This document shows positions 35,074 through 47,670 of a stretch of 64,000 nucleotides of DNA, piece by piece; the first letter of the stretch is position 1; every line of letters starts with the position of its first letter. Source of the DNA: Coccinella septempunctata (Eukaryota > Arthropoda > Insecta > Coleoptera > Coccinellidae); the NCBI RefSeq assembly GCF_907165205.1, contig NC_058197.1, positions 15,182,266 to 15,246,265 on the forward strand, written 5' to 3'. The notes below the pieces were generated by a model. That model was given only the letters and a program-made list of their open reading frames with translations, made no database searches and had not been told where the DNA came from. Made by a program: the position numbers and the translations under genes.

Positions 35074-37444
35074 TACAGGGTTCTTTCAAAGGTGAGCCTT
35101 GTTCTGACAGAAGGTAGAAAAATCATCGAAATGACGAAATGAGTCATTTCACCCAAAATGGTTCATAAAATATTCGAGATGGCTGAGCTATAAACCCAAG
35201 AATTTCATCAAATTTCAATTACGGTACTGTGGAAGGTGACTCCGGCATAGGAAAAAACGAAACAGAACATAAACATACGGCTGGAAAATAAATGGTTGAG
35301 TACATCCGAGTCTATCTGATTAGTTGCATCAGGTCACTTGAAAAAATTGTTGTATCGTGAGATTTTGGACGAAAACAGTGTAGAGAACACGGGGATCATT
35401 GAAAGTGTTCATGTTGGCAGAGTGATATTATTGTTACACTGTTCCACCCCAGATTAAATCCCCCTAAAATTACCTATTTCCTACTCTGTCTGAAAATCAG
35501 GATGTTCTACTATTGTCTTGGGATATGGAGTGCATAGAATTTGTTTCGAAGATTCTGGAAAACCAAACAGTTGATGCTTCAATAGAGAATTGCACTCCAG
35601 AGAGCTCTTCGAAGTAAACTCGAAAATTAGAAGTGGAAAAACAAAAAAAATTATTTTCTCCTAAACTGAGCCGGATATTTGAAATTTTGGTATGGAAATA
35701 TAGGTTTTCGAACACGCCGAATCTATTGCGAGCAATTTCGAAAGCCTACCTCCCTTCGATTAGATTTTCATCTGTGAAATGGCATTTTTTCAAAAACTGC
35801 AATTTTCAATCTGCGATATCTCCTGTTATATTCGTCTGATCCAATTGGGATTTCCGGTTATATAATGAGAGTTGTCTAGGCTTCCACCTAAGCATACAAA
35901 CTCGATTTCGAAAATTTCGATTTTTTGGGTCAAAAATGAGCAAGGGGTTAGACCCCCCTAAAATCACTTATTTGCTACTCTGTCTAAAAATCAGGATAAT
36001 CTATTACTGTCCTAGGATATGGAGGGCATAGAATCTGTTTTGAGGATTCTAGAAAACCAAACAGTTGATGATTCAGTAGAGAATTGCACTCCAGAGAGCT
36101 CTTCGAAGTCAACTCGAAAATGAAAAGCGGAAAAACAAAAAAAATTATTTTCTCCCGAACAGGGCCAGATATTTGAAATTTTGGTATAGAAATATAGGTT
36201 TTCGAACACGCTGAATCTATTGCGAGCATTTTCGAAAGACTATCTCCCTTCGTTTAGATTTTCATCTGTGAAATGGCATTTTTTCAAAAATTGCAATTTT
36301 CAATCTGCGATTTCTCCCGTTATATTAGTCTGATCCAATTGGGATTTGCGGTTTTATAATCAGCATTACCAAGGCTTCTTACCAAGCTCAAAAACTCGAT
36401 TTCGAATATCTCGATTTTTTGGGTCAAAAATGAGCAAGGGGTTAGACCCCCCTAAAATGACCTATTTGCTACTCTGTCTGAAAAGCAAGATGTTCTACTA
36501 TTATCTTGGGATATGGAGTACATAGAATTTGTTTCGAAGATTCTATAAAATCAAGAAGTTGATGCTTCAATAGAAAATTGCACTCCAGAGAGCTCTTCGA
36601 AGTCAACTCGAAAATGAAAAGTGGAAAAACAAAAAAAATTATTTTCTCATAAACTGGGCCAGATATTCAAAATTTTGGTATGGAAATATAGGTTTTCGAA
36701 CACGGTGAATCTATTGCGAGCAATTTTGAAAGCCTATCTCCTTTCGTTCAGATTTTCATCTCGCAAATGGCATTTTTCAAAAATTTTCAATTTTCAATCT
36801 GCCATATCTCTTGTTATATTCGTCTGATCCAATTGGGATTTCCGGTTTTATAATCAGCATCGCCAAGGCTTCCACCCTAGCACAAAAACTCGATTTCGAA
36901 AATCCCGATTTTTTGGGTCAAAAATGAGGAAGGGGTAAGACCCCCCTAAAATGACCTATTTGCTCCTCTGCCTGGAAATGAGGGTAATCTATTGCTGTCC
37001 TAGGATATTGAGTGCATATAAGTCATTTTGAAGATTCTATAAAACCTAACAGTTGATGATTCCATAGAGAATTGCACTCCAGAGAGCCCTTCAAAGTGAA
37101 CTCGAAAATGAAAAATGGAAAATCACAAAAGTTCATTTTCTCCTAAACAGGGCCAGATATTTGAAATTTTGGTATGAAAAAATAGGTTTTCGAACACGCT
37201 GAATATATTGCGAGCATTTTCGAAAGCCTACCGCCCTTCGTTTAGATTTTCATCTGTGAAATGGCATTTTTTCAAAAATTGCAATTTTCAATCTGCGATA
37301 TTTCCCGTTATATTCGTCTGATCCAATTGGGATTTCCGGTTATATAATCAGCATCACCCTGTATGAGTGTGATTTTTGCTGAAACAATCCATAACGACCA
37401 ATTCTACCTTCTGTTGAAAAAAAATCCTCACCTATACACCCTGT
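35074..37444. mobile_element. TA-flanked inverted-repeat element carrying satellite units
   Basis: The left end reads TA-CAGGGTTC and the right end ACACCCTG-TA, so CAGGGT termini sit between TA dinucleotides. A subterminal perfect 13-bp inverted repeat supports the pairing: ACAGAAGGTAGAA at 35107-35119 and TTCTACCTTCTGT at 37402-37414, 31 and 28 bp from the ends. Between them lie about 380 bp of left-hand unique sequence, roughly 3.9 units of the 494-bp satellite, and a short right-hand end with another internal ACCCTGTATG. No transposase is seen. It is a non-autonomous, probably Tc1/mariner-like element. Confidence 0.65.
35452..37355. repeat. 494-bp satellite, about 3.9 units, inside the TIR element
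   Basis: Units repeat at 494 bp; the equivalent phrase GAAAAACAAAAAAAATTATTT occurs near 35636, 36131 and 36624. Units here are more diverged from each other than those of the large array beginning at 38148. Landmarks are GTTAGACCCCCCTAAAATGA, CCAGAGAGCTCTTCGAAGTC and GTCTGATCCAATTGGGATTT. Confidence 0.9.
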
Positions 37445-38147
37445 ATTTTTTCTAGAGTTATCTTTTTCATATTTTGGTCAGTAGAGAAGTAGATTACCAC
37501 AATTTTAAATGATCGAAGACCCCCGAAAACCAGCCGCTAATCCCAAATCGCAACAGCTCATCGAAAACTCCCCTTTCGTCCAAAGAATTATCTCTGAATA
37601 ATTAACGTCCAGTTAATACTGGACGAAATCCTCCCTCTAACCCTACGTAACGCGAAATGGCCAAAATAAATACGGACCACAAACACGGCCCGGTCCTTTT
37701 GTCCCAAATATAAAGGTGAAATGTGCTCAAAAATTAATAATTACCTGTATTCCGAAACAGTACGCGGATCGCCCATTGTTATCGTCGAGAAACCCTCGGA
37801 AATTGAATGGGCGACTTATTTGTCGTGTCAACAGGCCGGCCTCGAAGAAAAACCGATTAATGTTTTATCGGTAAAGTTTCGTTCGGACTCGATGGCCTAG
37901 GAACAACGAGCTCTCGTAACTGGTGGGCCTAAGGCTGAGGCTTTTTCCTTTGGCCATCTCTGTTTTTGGAATCGGAACGGGGTTTTCAATATCAACGGTC
38001 CATTCCACGGGTCATCATATATAAAGGATGTAGATGAATAGTTGCGGAAGAATTAAAGGGGTGATTACTGTCAACAAATAGTTGACTTTATTTCCGAAAC
38101 CACGAGATTTCGCTAGATACAACCTAACTCGAATGTTGAATAATAGA
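37445..38147. other. Unique CpG-rich spacer between the two satellite arrays
   Basis: Non-repetitive sequence, CpG-rich around 37770-37930. No gene is recognised. It separates the satellite inside the TIR element from the free array of the same satellite. Confidence 0.4.
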
Positions 38148-41100
38148 AAAACAAAACAAAATATTTTCTCATAAACTGGGCCAGATATTTAAAATTTTGG
38201 TATGGAAATATAGGTTTTCGAACACGCCAAATCTATTGCGAGCAATTTCGAAGGCCTATCTCCCTTCGTTCAGATTTTCATCTGTGAAATGGCATTTTTT
38301 CAAAAATTGCAATTTTCAATCTGCGGTATCTCCTGTTCTATTCGTCTGATCCAATTGGGATTTCCGGTTTTATAATCAGCATTGCCAAGGCTTCCAACCA
38401 AGCTCAAAAACTCGATTTCGAAAATCTCGATTTTTTGGGTCAAAAATGAGCAAGGGGTTAGACCCCCCTAAAAAGACATATTTGCTACTCTGTCTGAAAA
38501 GCAAGATGTTCCACTATTGTCTTGGGATATGGAGTGCATAGAATTTGTTTCGAAGATTCTAGAAAACCAAACAGTTGATGATTCGATAGAGAATTGCACT
38601 CCACAGAGCTCTTCGAAGTCAACTCGAAAATGAAAAGTGGAAAAACAAAAAAATTTATTTTCGCCTAAACTGAGCCGGATATTTGAAATTTTGGAATGGA
38701 AATATAGGTTTTCGAACACGCCGAATCTATTGCGAGCAATTTCGAAAGCCTATCTCCCTTCGTTCAGATTTTCATCTGTGAAATGGCATTTTATCAAAAA
38801 TTGCAATTTTCAATCTGCGATATCTGACGTTATATTAGTCTGATCCAATTGGGATTTGCGGTTTTATAATCAGCATTACCAAGGCTTCTAACCAAGCTCA
38901 AAAACTCGATTTCGAAAATCTCGATTTTTCGGGTCAAAAATGAGCAAGGGGTTAGACCCCCCTAAAATGACATATTCCCTACTCTGTCTGAAAAGCAAGA
39001 TGTTCTACTATTGTCTTGGGATATGGAGTGCATAGAATTTGTTTCGAAGATTCTAGAAAACAAAACAGTTGATGATTCGATAGAGAATTGCACTCCAGAG
39101 AGCTCTTCGAAGTCAACTCGAAAATGAAAAGTGGAAAAACAAAAAAATTTATTTTCGCCTAAGCTGAGCGGGATATTTGAAATTTTGGTATGAAAATATA
39201 GGTTTCCGAACACGCCGAATCTATTGCGAGCAATTTCGAAAGCCTATCTCCCTTCGTTTAGATTTTCATCTGTGAAATGGCATTTTTTCAAAAATTGCAA
39301 TTTTCAATCTGCGATATCTCCCGTTATATTAGTCTGATCCAATTGGGATTTGCGGTTTTATAATCAGCACTGCCAAGGCTTTCACCCAAGCTCAAAAACT
39401 CGATTTCGAAAATCTCGATTTTTTGGGTCAAAAATGAGCAAGGGGTTAGACCCCCCTAAAATGACATATTCCCTACTCTGTCTGAAAAGCAAGATGTTCT
39501 ACTATTGTCTTGGGATATGGAGTGCATAGAATTTGTTTCGAAGATTCTAGAAAACAAAACAGTTGATGATTCGATAGAGAATTGCACTCCAGAGAGCTCT
39601 TCGAAGTCAACTCGAAAATGAAAAGTGGAAAAACAAAAAAATTTATTTTCGCCTAAACTGAGCCGGATATTTGGAATTTGGGTATGGAAATATAGGTTTT
39701 CGAACACGCCGAATCTATTGCGAGCAATTTCGAAAGCCTATCTCCCTTCGTTCAGATTTGCATCTGTGAAATGGCATTTTTTCAAAAATTGCAATTTTCA
39801 ATCTGCGATATCTGCCGTTATATTAGTCTGATCCAATTGGGATTTGCGGTTTTATAATCAGCACTGCCAAGGCTTCCACCCAAGCTCAAAAACTCGATTT
39901 CGAAAATCCCGATTTTTTGGGTCAAAAATGAGCAAGGGGTTAGACCCCCCTAAAATGACATATTTGCTACTCTGTCTGAAAAGCAAGATGTTCTACTATT
40001 ATCTTGGGATATGGAGTGCATAGAATTTGTTTCGAAGATTCTAGAAAACAAAACAGTTGATGATTCGATAGAGAATTGCACTCCAGAGAGCTCTTCGAAG
40101 TCAACTCGAAAATGAAAAGTGGAAAAACAAAAAAATTTATTTTCGCCTAAACTGAGCCGGATATTTGAAATTTTGGTATGGAAATATATGTTTTCGAACA
40201 CGCAGAACCTATTGCGAGCTATTTCGAAAGCCTATCTCCCTTCGTTTAGATTTTCATCTGTGAAATGGCATTTTTTCAAAAATTGCAATTTTATATCTGC
40301 GATATCTCCCGTTATATTAGTCTGATCCAATTGGGATTTGCGGGTTTATAATCAGCACTGCCAAAGCTTCCACCCAAGCTCAAAAACTCGATTTCGAAAA
40401 TCTCGATTTTTTGGGTCAAAAATGAGCAAGGGGTTAGACCCCCCTAAAATGACCTATTTGCTACTCTGTCTGAAAAGCAAGATGTTCTACTATTATCTTG
40501 GGATATGGAGTGCATAGAATTTGTTTCGAAGATTCTAGAAAACAAAACAGTTGATGATTCGATAGAGAATTGCACTCCAGAGAGCTCTTCGAAGTCAACT
40601 CGAAAATGAAAAGTGGAAAAACAAAAAAATTTATTTTCGCCTAAGCTGAGCCGGATATTTGAAATTTTGGTATGAAAATATAGGTTTTCGAACACGCCGA
40701 ATCTATTGCGAGCAATTTCCAAAGCCTATCTCCCTTCGTTTAGATTTTCATCTGTGAAATGGCATTTTTTCAAAAATTGCAATTTTCAATCTGCGATATC
40801 TCCCGTTATATTAGTCTGATCCAACTGAGATTTGCGGTTTTATAATCAGCACTGCCAAGGCTTTCACCCAAGCTCAAAAACTCGATTTCGAAAATCTCGA
40901 TTTTTTGGGTCAAAAATGAGCAAGGGGTTAGACCCCCCTAAAATGACCTATTTGCTACTCTGTCTGAAAAGCAAGATGTTCTACTATTATCTTGGGATAT
41001 GGAGTGCATAGAATTTGTTTCGAAGATTCTAGAAAACAAAACAGTTGATGATTCGATAGAGAATTGCACTCCAGAGAGCTCTTCGAAGTCAACTCGAAAA

Positions 41101-44100
41101 TGAAAAGTGGAAAAACAAAAAAATTTATTTTCGCCTAAGCTGAGCCGGATATTTGAAATTTTGGTATGGAAATATAGGTTTTCGAACACGCCGAATCTAT
41201 TGCGAGCAATTTCCAAAGCCTATCTCCCTTCGTTTAGATTTTCATCTGTGAAATGGCATTTTTTCAAAAATTGCAATTTTCAATCTGCGATATCTCCCGT
41301 TATATTAGTCTGATCCAATTGGGATTTGCGGTTTTATAATCAGCACTGCAAAGGCTTCCACCCAAGCTCAAAAACTCGATTTCGAAAATCTCGAATTTTT
41401 GGGTCAAAAATGAGCAAGGGGTTAGACCCCCCTAAAATGACATATTCCCTACTCTGTCTGAAAAGCAAGATGTTCTACTATTGTCTTGGGATATGGAGTG
41501 CATAGAATTTATTTCGAAGATTCTAGAAAACAAAACAGTTGATGATTCGATATAGAATTGCACTCCAGAGAGCTCTTCGAAGTCAACTAGAAAATGAAAA
41601 GTGGAAAAACAAAAAAATTTATTTTCGCCTAAACTGAGCCGGATATTTGAAATTTTGGTATGGAAATATAGGTTTTCGAACACGCCGAATCTATTGCGAG
41701 CTAATTCGAAAGCCTATCTCCCTTCGTTTAGATTTTCATCTGTGAAATGGCATTTTTTCAAAAATTGCAATTTTCAATCTGCGATATCTCCCGTTATATT
41801 AGTCTGATCCAATTGGGATTTTCGGTTTTATAATCAGCACTGCCAAGGCTTCCACCCAAGCTCAAAAACTCGATTTCGAAAATCTCGATATTTTGGGTCA
41901 AAAATGAGCAAGGGGTTAGACCCCCCTAAAATGACATATTCCCTACTCTGTCTGAAAAGCAAGATGTTCTACTATTGTCTTGGGATATGGAGTGCATAGA
42001 ATTTGTTTCGAAGATTCTAGAAAACCAAAAAGTTGATGATTCGATAGAGAATTGCACTCCAGAGAGCTCTTCGAAGTCAACTCGAAAATGAAAAGTGGAA
42101 AAACAAAAAAAATTATTCTCTCCTAAACAGGGCCAGATATTTGAAATTTTGGTATGGAAATATAGGTTTTCGAATACGCTGAATCTATTGCGAGCAATTT
42201 CGAAAGCCTATCTCCCTTCGTTTAGATTTTCATCGGTGAAATGACATTTTTTCCAAAATTGCAATTTTCAATCTGCGATATCTCCCGTTATATAAGTCTG
42301 ATCCAATTGGGATTTGCGGTTTTATAATCAGCATTACCAAGGCTTCTAACCAAGCTTAAAAACTCGATTTCGAAAATCTCGATATTTTGGGTCAAAAATG
42401 AGCAAGGGGTTAGACCCCCCTAAAATGACCTATTTGCTACTCTGTCTGAAAAGCAAGATGTTCTACTATTATCTTGGGATATGGAGTGCATAAAATTTGT
42501 TTCGAAGATTCTAGAAAACCAAACAGTTGATCATTCGATACAGAATTGCACTCCACAGAGCTCTTCGAAGTCAACTCGAAAATGAAAAGTTGAAAAACAA
42601 AAAAATTTATTTTCGCCTAAACTGAGCCGGATATTTGAAATTTTGGTATGGAAATATAGGTTTTCGAACACGCCGAATCTATTGAGAGCAATTTCGAAAG
42701 CCTATCTCCCTTCGTTCAGATTTTCATCTGTGAAATGGCATTTTTTCAAAAATTGCAATTTTCAATCTGCGAAATCTCCCGTTATATTAGTCTGATCCAA
42801 TTGGGATTTCCGGTTTTATAATCAGCATTGCCAAGGCTTCCAACCAAGCTCAAAAACTCGATTTCGAAAATCTCGATTTTTTGGGTCAAAAATGAGCACC
42901 CTCCTAAAATGACATATTTGCTACTCTGTCTGAAAAGCAAGATGTTCTACTATTATCTTGGGATATGGAGTGCATAGAATTTGTTTCGAAGATTCCAGAA
43001 AACCAAACAGTTGATGATTCGATAGAGAATTGCACTCCAAAGAGCTCTTCGAAGTCAACTAGAAAATGAAAAGTGGAAAAACAAAAAAAATTATTTTCTC
43101 CTAAACAGGGCCAGATACTTGAAATTTTGGTATGGAAGTATAGGTTTTCGAACACGCCGAATCTATTGCAAGCAATTTCGGAAGCCTATCTCCCTTCGTT
43201 TAGATTTTCATCTGTGAAGTGGCATTTTTTCAAAAATTGCAATTTTCAATCTGCGATATCTCCCGTTATATTAGTCTGATCCAATTGGGATTTGCGGTTT
43301 TATAATCAGCACTGCCAGGCTTCCACCCAAGTTCAAAAACTCGATTTCGAAAATCTCGATTTTTTGGGTCAAAAATGAGCAAGTGGTTAGACCCCCCTAA
43401 AATGACATATTCCCTACTCTGTCTGAAAAGCAAGATGTTCTACTATTGTCTTGGGATATGGAGTGCATAGAATTTGTTTCGAAGATTCTAGAAAACAAAA
43501 CAGTTGATGATTCGATAGAGAATTGCACTCCAGAGAGCTCTTCGAAGTCAACTCGAAAATGAAAAGTGGAAAAACAAAAAAATTTATTTTCGCCTAAACT
43601 GAGCCGGATATTTGAAAGTTTGGTATGGAAATATAGGTTTTCGAACACGCCGAATCTATTGCGAGCTAATTCGAAAGCCTATCTCCCTTCGTTTAGATTT
43701 TCATCTTGGAAATGGCATTTTTCAAAAATTGCAATTTTCAATCTGCGATATCTCCCGTTATATTAGTCTGATCCAACTGAGATTTGCGGTTTTATAATCA
43801 GCACTGCCAAGGCTTCCACCCAAGCTCAAAAACTCGATTTCGAAAATCTCGATTTTTTGGGTCAAAAATGAGCAAGGGGTTAGACCCCCCTAAAATGACA
43901 TATTCCCTACTCTGTCTGAAAAGCAAGATGTTCTACCATTGTCTTGGGATATGGAGTGCATAGAATTTGTTTCGAAGATTCTAGAAAACCAAAAAGTTGA
44001 TGATTCGATAGAGAATTGCACTCCAGAGAGCTCTTCGAAGTCAACTCGAAAATGAAAAGTGGAAAAACAAAAAAAATTATTCTCTCCTAAACAGGGCCAG

Positions 44101-44340
44101 ATATTTGAAATTTTGGTATGGAAATATAGGTTTTCGAATACGCCGAATCTATTGCGAGCAATTTCGAAAGCCTATCTCCCTTCGTTTAGATTTTCATCGG
44201 TGAAATGACATTTTTTCCAAAATTGCAATTTCCAATCTGCGATATCTCCTGTTATATACGTCTGATCCAATTGGGATTACCGCCCATATAATCAGCGATG
44301 ATTAGGCTTCCGCCCTAGATCAAAAACTCGATTTCGGAAA
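38148..44340. repeat. 494-bp satellite array, about 12.5 units
   Basis: The start of the phrase GTGGAAAAACAAAAAAATTT recurs at 494-bp steps (near 38637, 39131, 39625, 40119, 40613, 41107, 41601 and so on). One unit near 42897 lacks about 10 bp in the GGGGTTAGACC segment. Inner units (about 38950-41950) are nearly identical, while the first and the last units differ more and resemble those in the neighbouring TIR element. Every unit holds mirrored open stretches of 68 (plus) and 83 (minus) codons. As 494 is not a multiple of three and both strands are equally open, I treat them as artefacts. Confidence 0.93.
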
Positions 44341-44589
44341 AAAGTTGAGTTCAGTTCAAAACGAGAAATGTTGCTCCCTAGGAACTTGTCCCACTTTGAA
44401 CTCCACGGTGGTATTTCTGGGAGATACATTCGTCCAAATTCGACCTGTAATTTCGTCCAGTGCTCGGCGCATCTCCGTCAATGCGTCAACGTTTTTCATT
44501 AGCCATTCCTCCTATAACGACATCGGAAAACGATCGGTAGGCTAACGAACCGAACTTACATAGATACGAATCGTCGATCCCTATCAACG
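44341..44589. other. Unique sequence upstream of a possible promoter
   Basis: Non-repetitive sequence directly between the satellite array and a TATA box. No element is identified beyond general CpG richness. Confidence 0.35.
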
Positions 44590-44622
44590 TATAAAAAGAG
44601 CCACGTTCACGTGGGTTCATTT
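44590..44622 (+). promoter_or_regulatory. TATA box and initiator candidate
   Basis: TATAAAAAG at 44590-44598 is followed 29 bp later by TTCATT, close to the arthropod initiator TCAGT/TCATT, with the A at 44619 as the likely start. A CACGTG E-box (44608-44613) lies between. Spacing is right for a TATA-initiator core promoter. No other transcript evidence is available. Confidence 0.45.
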
Positions 44623-44734
44623 TCTAACGATCATCCACGTCCACCTGTTCGATATCTATTGATGAGCGCTGACGTTTCCGGTCTCCAAGCTCTCGTTTCC
44701 GCCTCGAAGACAGTTTAATTCCCGTACCACGAGA

Positions 44735-44754
44735 ATGCGACCGTTTGGTTTTAG
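44735..44754 (+). CDS. Possible short first coding exon
   Basis: About 116 bp downstream of the candidate start site an ATG with A at -3 opens MRPFGF and runs straight into a consensus 5' splice site, AG/GTGAGT (GT at 44755). A TATA promoter, short leader, a start codon a few codons before an intron and a strong donor are the usual arrangement for insect secreted-protein genes such as cuticle proteins. I see no convincing second exon: downstream sequence to 45309 has only a weak TTGATTATAG acceptor very close by, and then LINE relics. The rest of the gene is either beyond recognition, distant or absent. Confidence 0.3.
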
Positions 44755-44760
44755 GTGAGT

Positions 44761-45309
44761 CGGACGATACACGTCTTTCGTTTATTGATTATAGGTTGTT
44801 CATGAAATATACCCTTTTCCTTTTCTTCCTTTCCGGAGGGCTGAGCACGTGCGACTGAGGTACTCTTCGCCTTTTCTTCGTCTATTTTGAATATTGTTAT
44901 GTGAGGAGAAAGTGTTTTCCGTTGGACGCATCAATGGGTATATTGTTGGGAAGGATTCTTTGCGGGATCATTCGTAATTGCCAAGGAAATTGAATCTATA
45001 TTTCTTTGGGATCTACCAAATATCTCCTATATAGAGCTGTCTAGTTTCTAGAAGAAAGGGATAAAGCAGAGCCTTTATAATACATTGGTGCAGCTTTTTC
45101 TAAGAATCAAGAACTACTCGTAAGATATCCTCTAGTGAGAAACTCCTACTTGGACACTGTGTATGATATATCACGAACCTTTTTTCAACAGCCTCGTTTG
45201 TAATGTCTGTTGGACGCTTATCATTTTAAGAGCTTGAAAACACCAATTCAAGGCAAAAGATGTAAAAAATAAAACAATTATCTGGAAGAACAGACCTAAG
45301 AATAAGGAA
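44761..45309. other. Unclassified sequence after the possible first exon
   Basis: If the first exon is real, this would be intron. A polypyrimidine stretch at about 44810-44835 (CCTTTTCCTTTTCTTCCTTT) is present but is not followed by a clear acceptor with an open exon. Confidence 0.3.
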
Positions 45310-45600
45310 CTAATGAATTAACCTCATTATTATGAATGCCTGGATGGCATGCAGAAGTCTGACTAGAAAAACCTGCGGACTAAACTCAAAAATACTGCGA
45401 TTAATATACGTTATGTTTGTGATACCAATAATCACTTTTGTGTCAACAGTCTGGCACGTCAAGTCAAGTGAGAACAGGCTAGCCTGCGTTTGCATCACTG
45501 GAGACATGAGGATGTGTCCAGCTAGGGCACTGGAGATCATTACAGATCTCACACCTCTGCATCTTTCGATAAAAAGATCAGTCCTTGATGCCATCTAAGC
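45310..45600 (+). pseudogene. LINE reverse transcriptase thumb fragment
   Basis: The plus strand encodes WMACRSLTRKTCGLNSKILR, then VIPIITFVSTVW and LACVCITGDMRMCPARALE, ending LTPLHLSIKRSV. This order (thumb, then the CITG-x-MRT-x-P-x-x-ALE-x-x-x-x-LTPLHL block) is typical of RNase H-bearing insect LINEs. It is open for 88 codons but lacks the palm with YADD and anything downstream. Confidence 0.75.
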
Positions 45601-46499
45601 GTCTTTTAAGCAGGAATATATGCAATCGAGAGATTCGTGGGAAGGAGCCATATAATTCAATACGAAAAGGAGTCCCATTCTACAAGAACAAAGAAATTTC
45701 TTCTGCAATATCAATAATTGTCCTATATTTGAAGTTTCAGATTGATTATCCGGTCACTTTTCGATACTCAATTATTCATTCCACCATTGCTTCTTCTGCT
45801 CGTCATACTTATATCAGCTCTGAGCGTGTTCGAGATTAAGAAGTCTCAGATGTAAATGCAAAAATCAAATATCTGTGTCACAATCTAATGCTTCCTATTC
45901 AACAATCATATTTCAATAGTTCACGAAAACGAAATTCATCGTTAACTACGTGAAATTTAGTTTATCCCGTACACTTCCCAAAGTCGTATAGTTTATATCA
46001 TTTATTCATCTCCTGATATAGAGGCAATTTTCCAAAGTGACAATAAATAATAAGAGCGAACATCGCATTCAACAATAAACGTTCAATTTTGGACCTCCCC
46101 CCAGCACGGGAGGAAATAAAGAAAAACGACAGACGAGATGCTGTAGGTTAATTTCGAACGAAGCGATAGGGCACGTGGTTCGTTCTTGTATATAAAATTT
46201 CATCATTTCACACACGTACACGATGCGGATATTCTTTCACTTCCATTCTTTACGTTCGGAATTTTCATTAAATCATTTGATTCGCAATTATTGCCCTGTA
46301 TATTTGCGTCAATTTGCATCGAGGACGATACGGACGTATTTTGCAGGTATTGTTCAGGAAATGACAGGTTGATGGTGTAAAACGAAGGAATTCTTATCAA
46401 CAGAAGCGTCCATGTGGTCTAACTTGGTGTTAGTTTGATAGATAGATGGATAGTTAAGGTTTGATAAGGGGGTTACATGTAAATGCGACCTTATAAGTT
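45601..46499. other. Unclassified AT-rich sequence
   Basis: No gene is recognised. The first 60 bp may still belong to the LINE fragment. Mirrored open stretches near 46186-46400 are not supported. Confidence 0.35.
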
Positions 46500-46920
46500 C
46501 TATTGTGCCCTGCATCATAGCTGATCTTACAACTGCTGCCTCTACAGCTCGCCCTCTAGCTCCAGGGTTCCAATGAACGCCAGTATCTGAGAGGGCTACA
46601 AGAAGGCCTCATGACAATTTTCTCGTCCCTCACGCAGGCTTGCAATGGGGAGGCATTCTTTAACCAGGTGAACAGGAGTTTCCCCTTCTTCCCCACATAA
46701 TCTGCACTCGTCAATTTCTCCAGTATTTATCTTTTGGTTCTTCTTTCTCGAAAAACTCTTTCCTATAAGTGCATTTTCCAATACCAGAGAAAGGCCAGTA
46801 AGTGACGTTTCTTCCAGATTCCAGAGTGACCTGCAATCCAGACTAAAGAGACCTGGATATATGGATAGTAAGATAGATATAAAGGTCGTAGTGCCACTGA
46901 GCAGTTTTATCACTTTCCCT
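46500..46920 (-). pseudogene. LINE linker and Cys tail, minus strand
   Basis: The open stretch 46596-46913 includes LIGKSFSRKKNQK (linker), then DECRLCGEEGETPVHLVKEC and LPIASLRE, the Cys-x-x-Cys...His...Cys tail of the RNase H-bearing LINE family. The usual LTGH box is partly lost before the linker. The plus-strand ends downstream match the C-terminal region of the other copies. Confidence 0.78.
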
Positions 46921-47239
46921 GCTGTGCCTGATCCATATAAACCATCTCCTCATTTCAACTCAGAGCCCAATAGTGGGTCTTGTCTTCCTTAGGTGTGTTG
47001 TCCTTAAGTCTGTAGGGTTACTACAAGTGAACAGAATATGTTCAACAGTTTCGCCAGTGATCCAGCTCCAGTGGCACAAGGATCAACCAGTGAATCAAAT
47101 TTGCTTCGTATATTTATTGGTCAGGTGACAGTTGCTCCAGTCAACAGACTCAGCTTTTTCTCTCAAGTCCCAGAAGTTTTTTCAAGCTCAAACTCAGAGG
47201 AGGGTACTACAATGGAAAGCAACGATTTTCAGTATAGCC
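46921..47239 (-). pseudogene. Probable RNase H/tail remainder of LINE
   Basis: Minus-strand translation around 47020-47130 contains degraded GETVEHILFTCSN in one frame, resembling a second Cys tail. The order of pieces here is scrambled, suggesting nested or rearranged LINE copies. Confidence 0.4.
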
Positions 47240-47670
47240 ATCTCAGTTCCTGACAGATGTACGATAGATAAGCAGCGTTTCCAGAAACCTGTAGAAAATC
47301 CAAATCAAAATGTTATCGGAGACCAGCTCAAGCAGAGGTTCCCTGCATTCCCTTACTAAGTAGGAGGCCTTTTCCTCAGAAATGAATGTTATTGTTCCCC
47401 GACTGTCACAGCCTATAAAGATGTGTTGTACAGAGTATCCTCTGCAGATATTCTCCAGCGTACAGTCACGAAGAGCATTCCACTCAAACAGTGGAACAGT
47501 CCTTTTCCAAGGAAAGGATAGCTGAAACGAAGTCCCACAGTCCCTGTGGACAGCTCTGAACCATCTTCAACACTGGATCTGGATCTTAGCAAGAAAAGGC
47601 TACGCCTACTCACTGGATTCCTTACAGAGAAGCACTTACTGGGAATGTTAGGGAACACTGAGGCCATGTA
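47240..47670 (-). pseudogene. LINE RNase H fragment, minus strand
   Basis: Minus-strand sequence reads EDGSELSTGTVGLRF, the RNase H opening with the first Asp retained, followed by TVRWRISAEDTLYNT and, after a frameshift, GCDSRGTITFISEEKAS, the segment carrying the third acidic residue. It matches the fragment at 12.3 kb. Stops and frameshifts make it inactive. Confidence 0.6.

Noticed and set aside
38468..43797. Repeated 83-codon minus-strand and 68-codon plus-strand open stretches
   Set aside because: They overlap on opposite strands in every 494-bp satellite unit and change frame from unit to unit. Their conservation follows from unit homogenisation.
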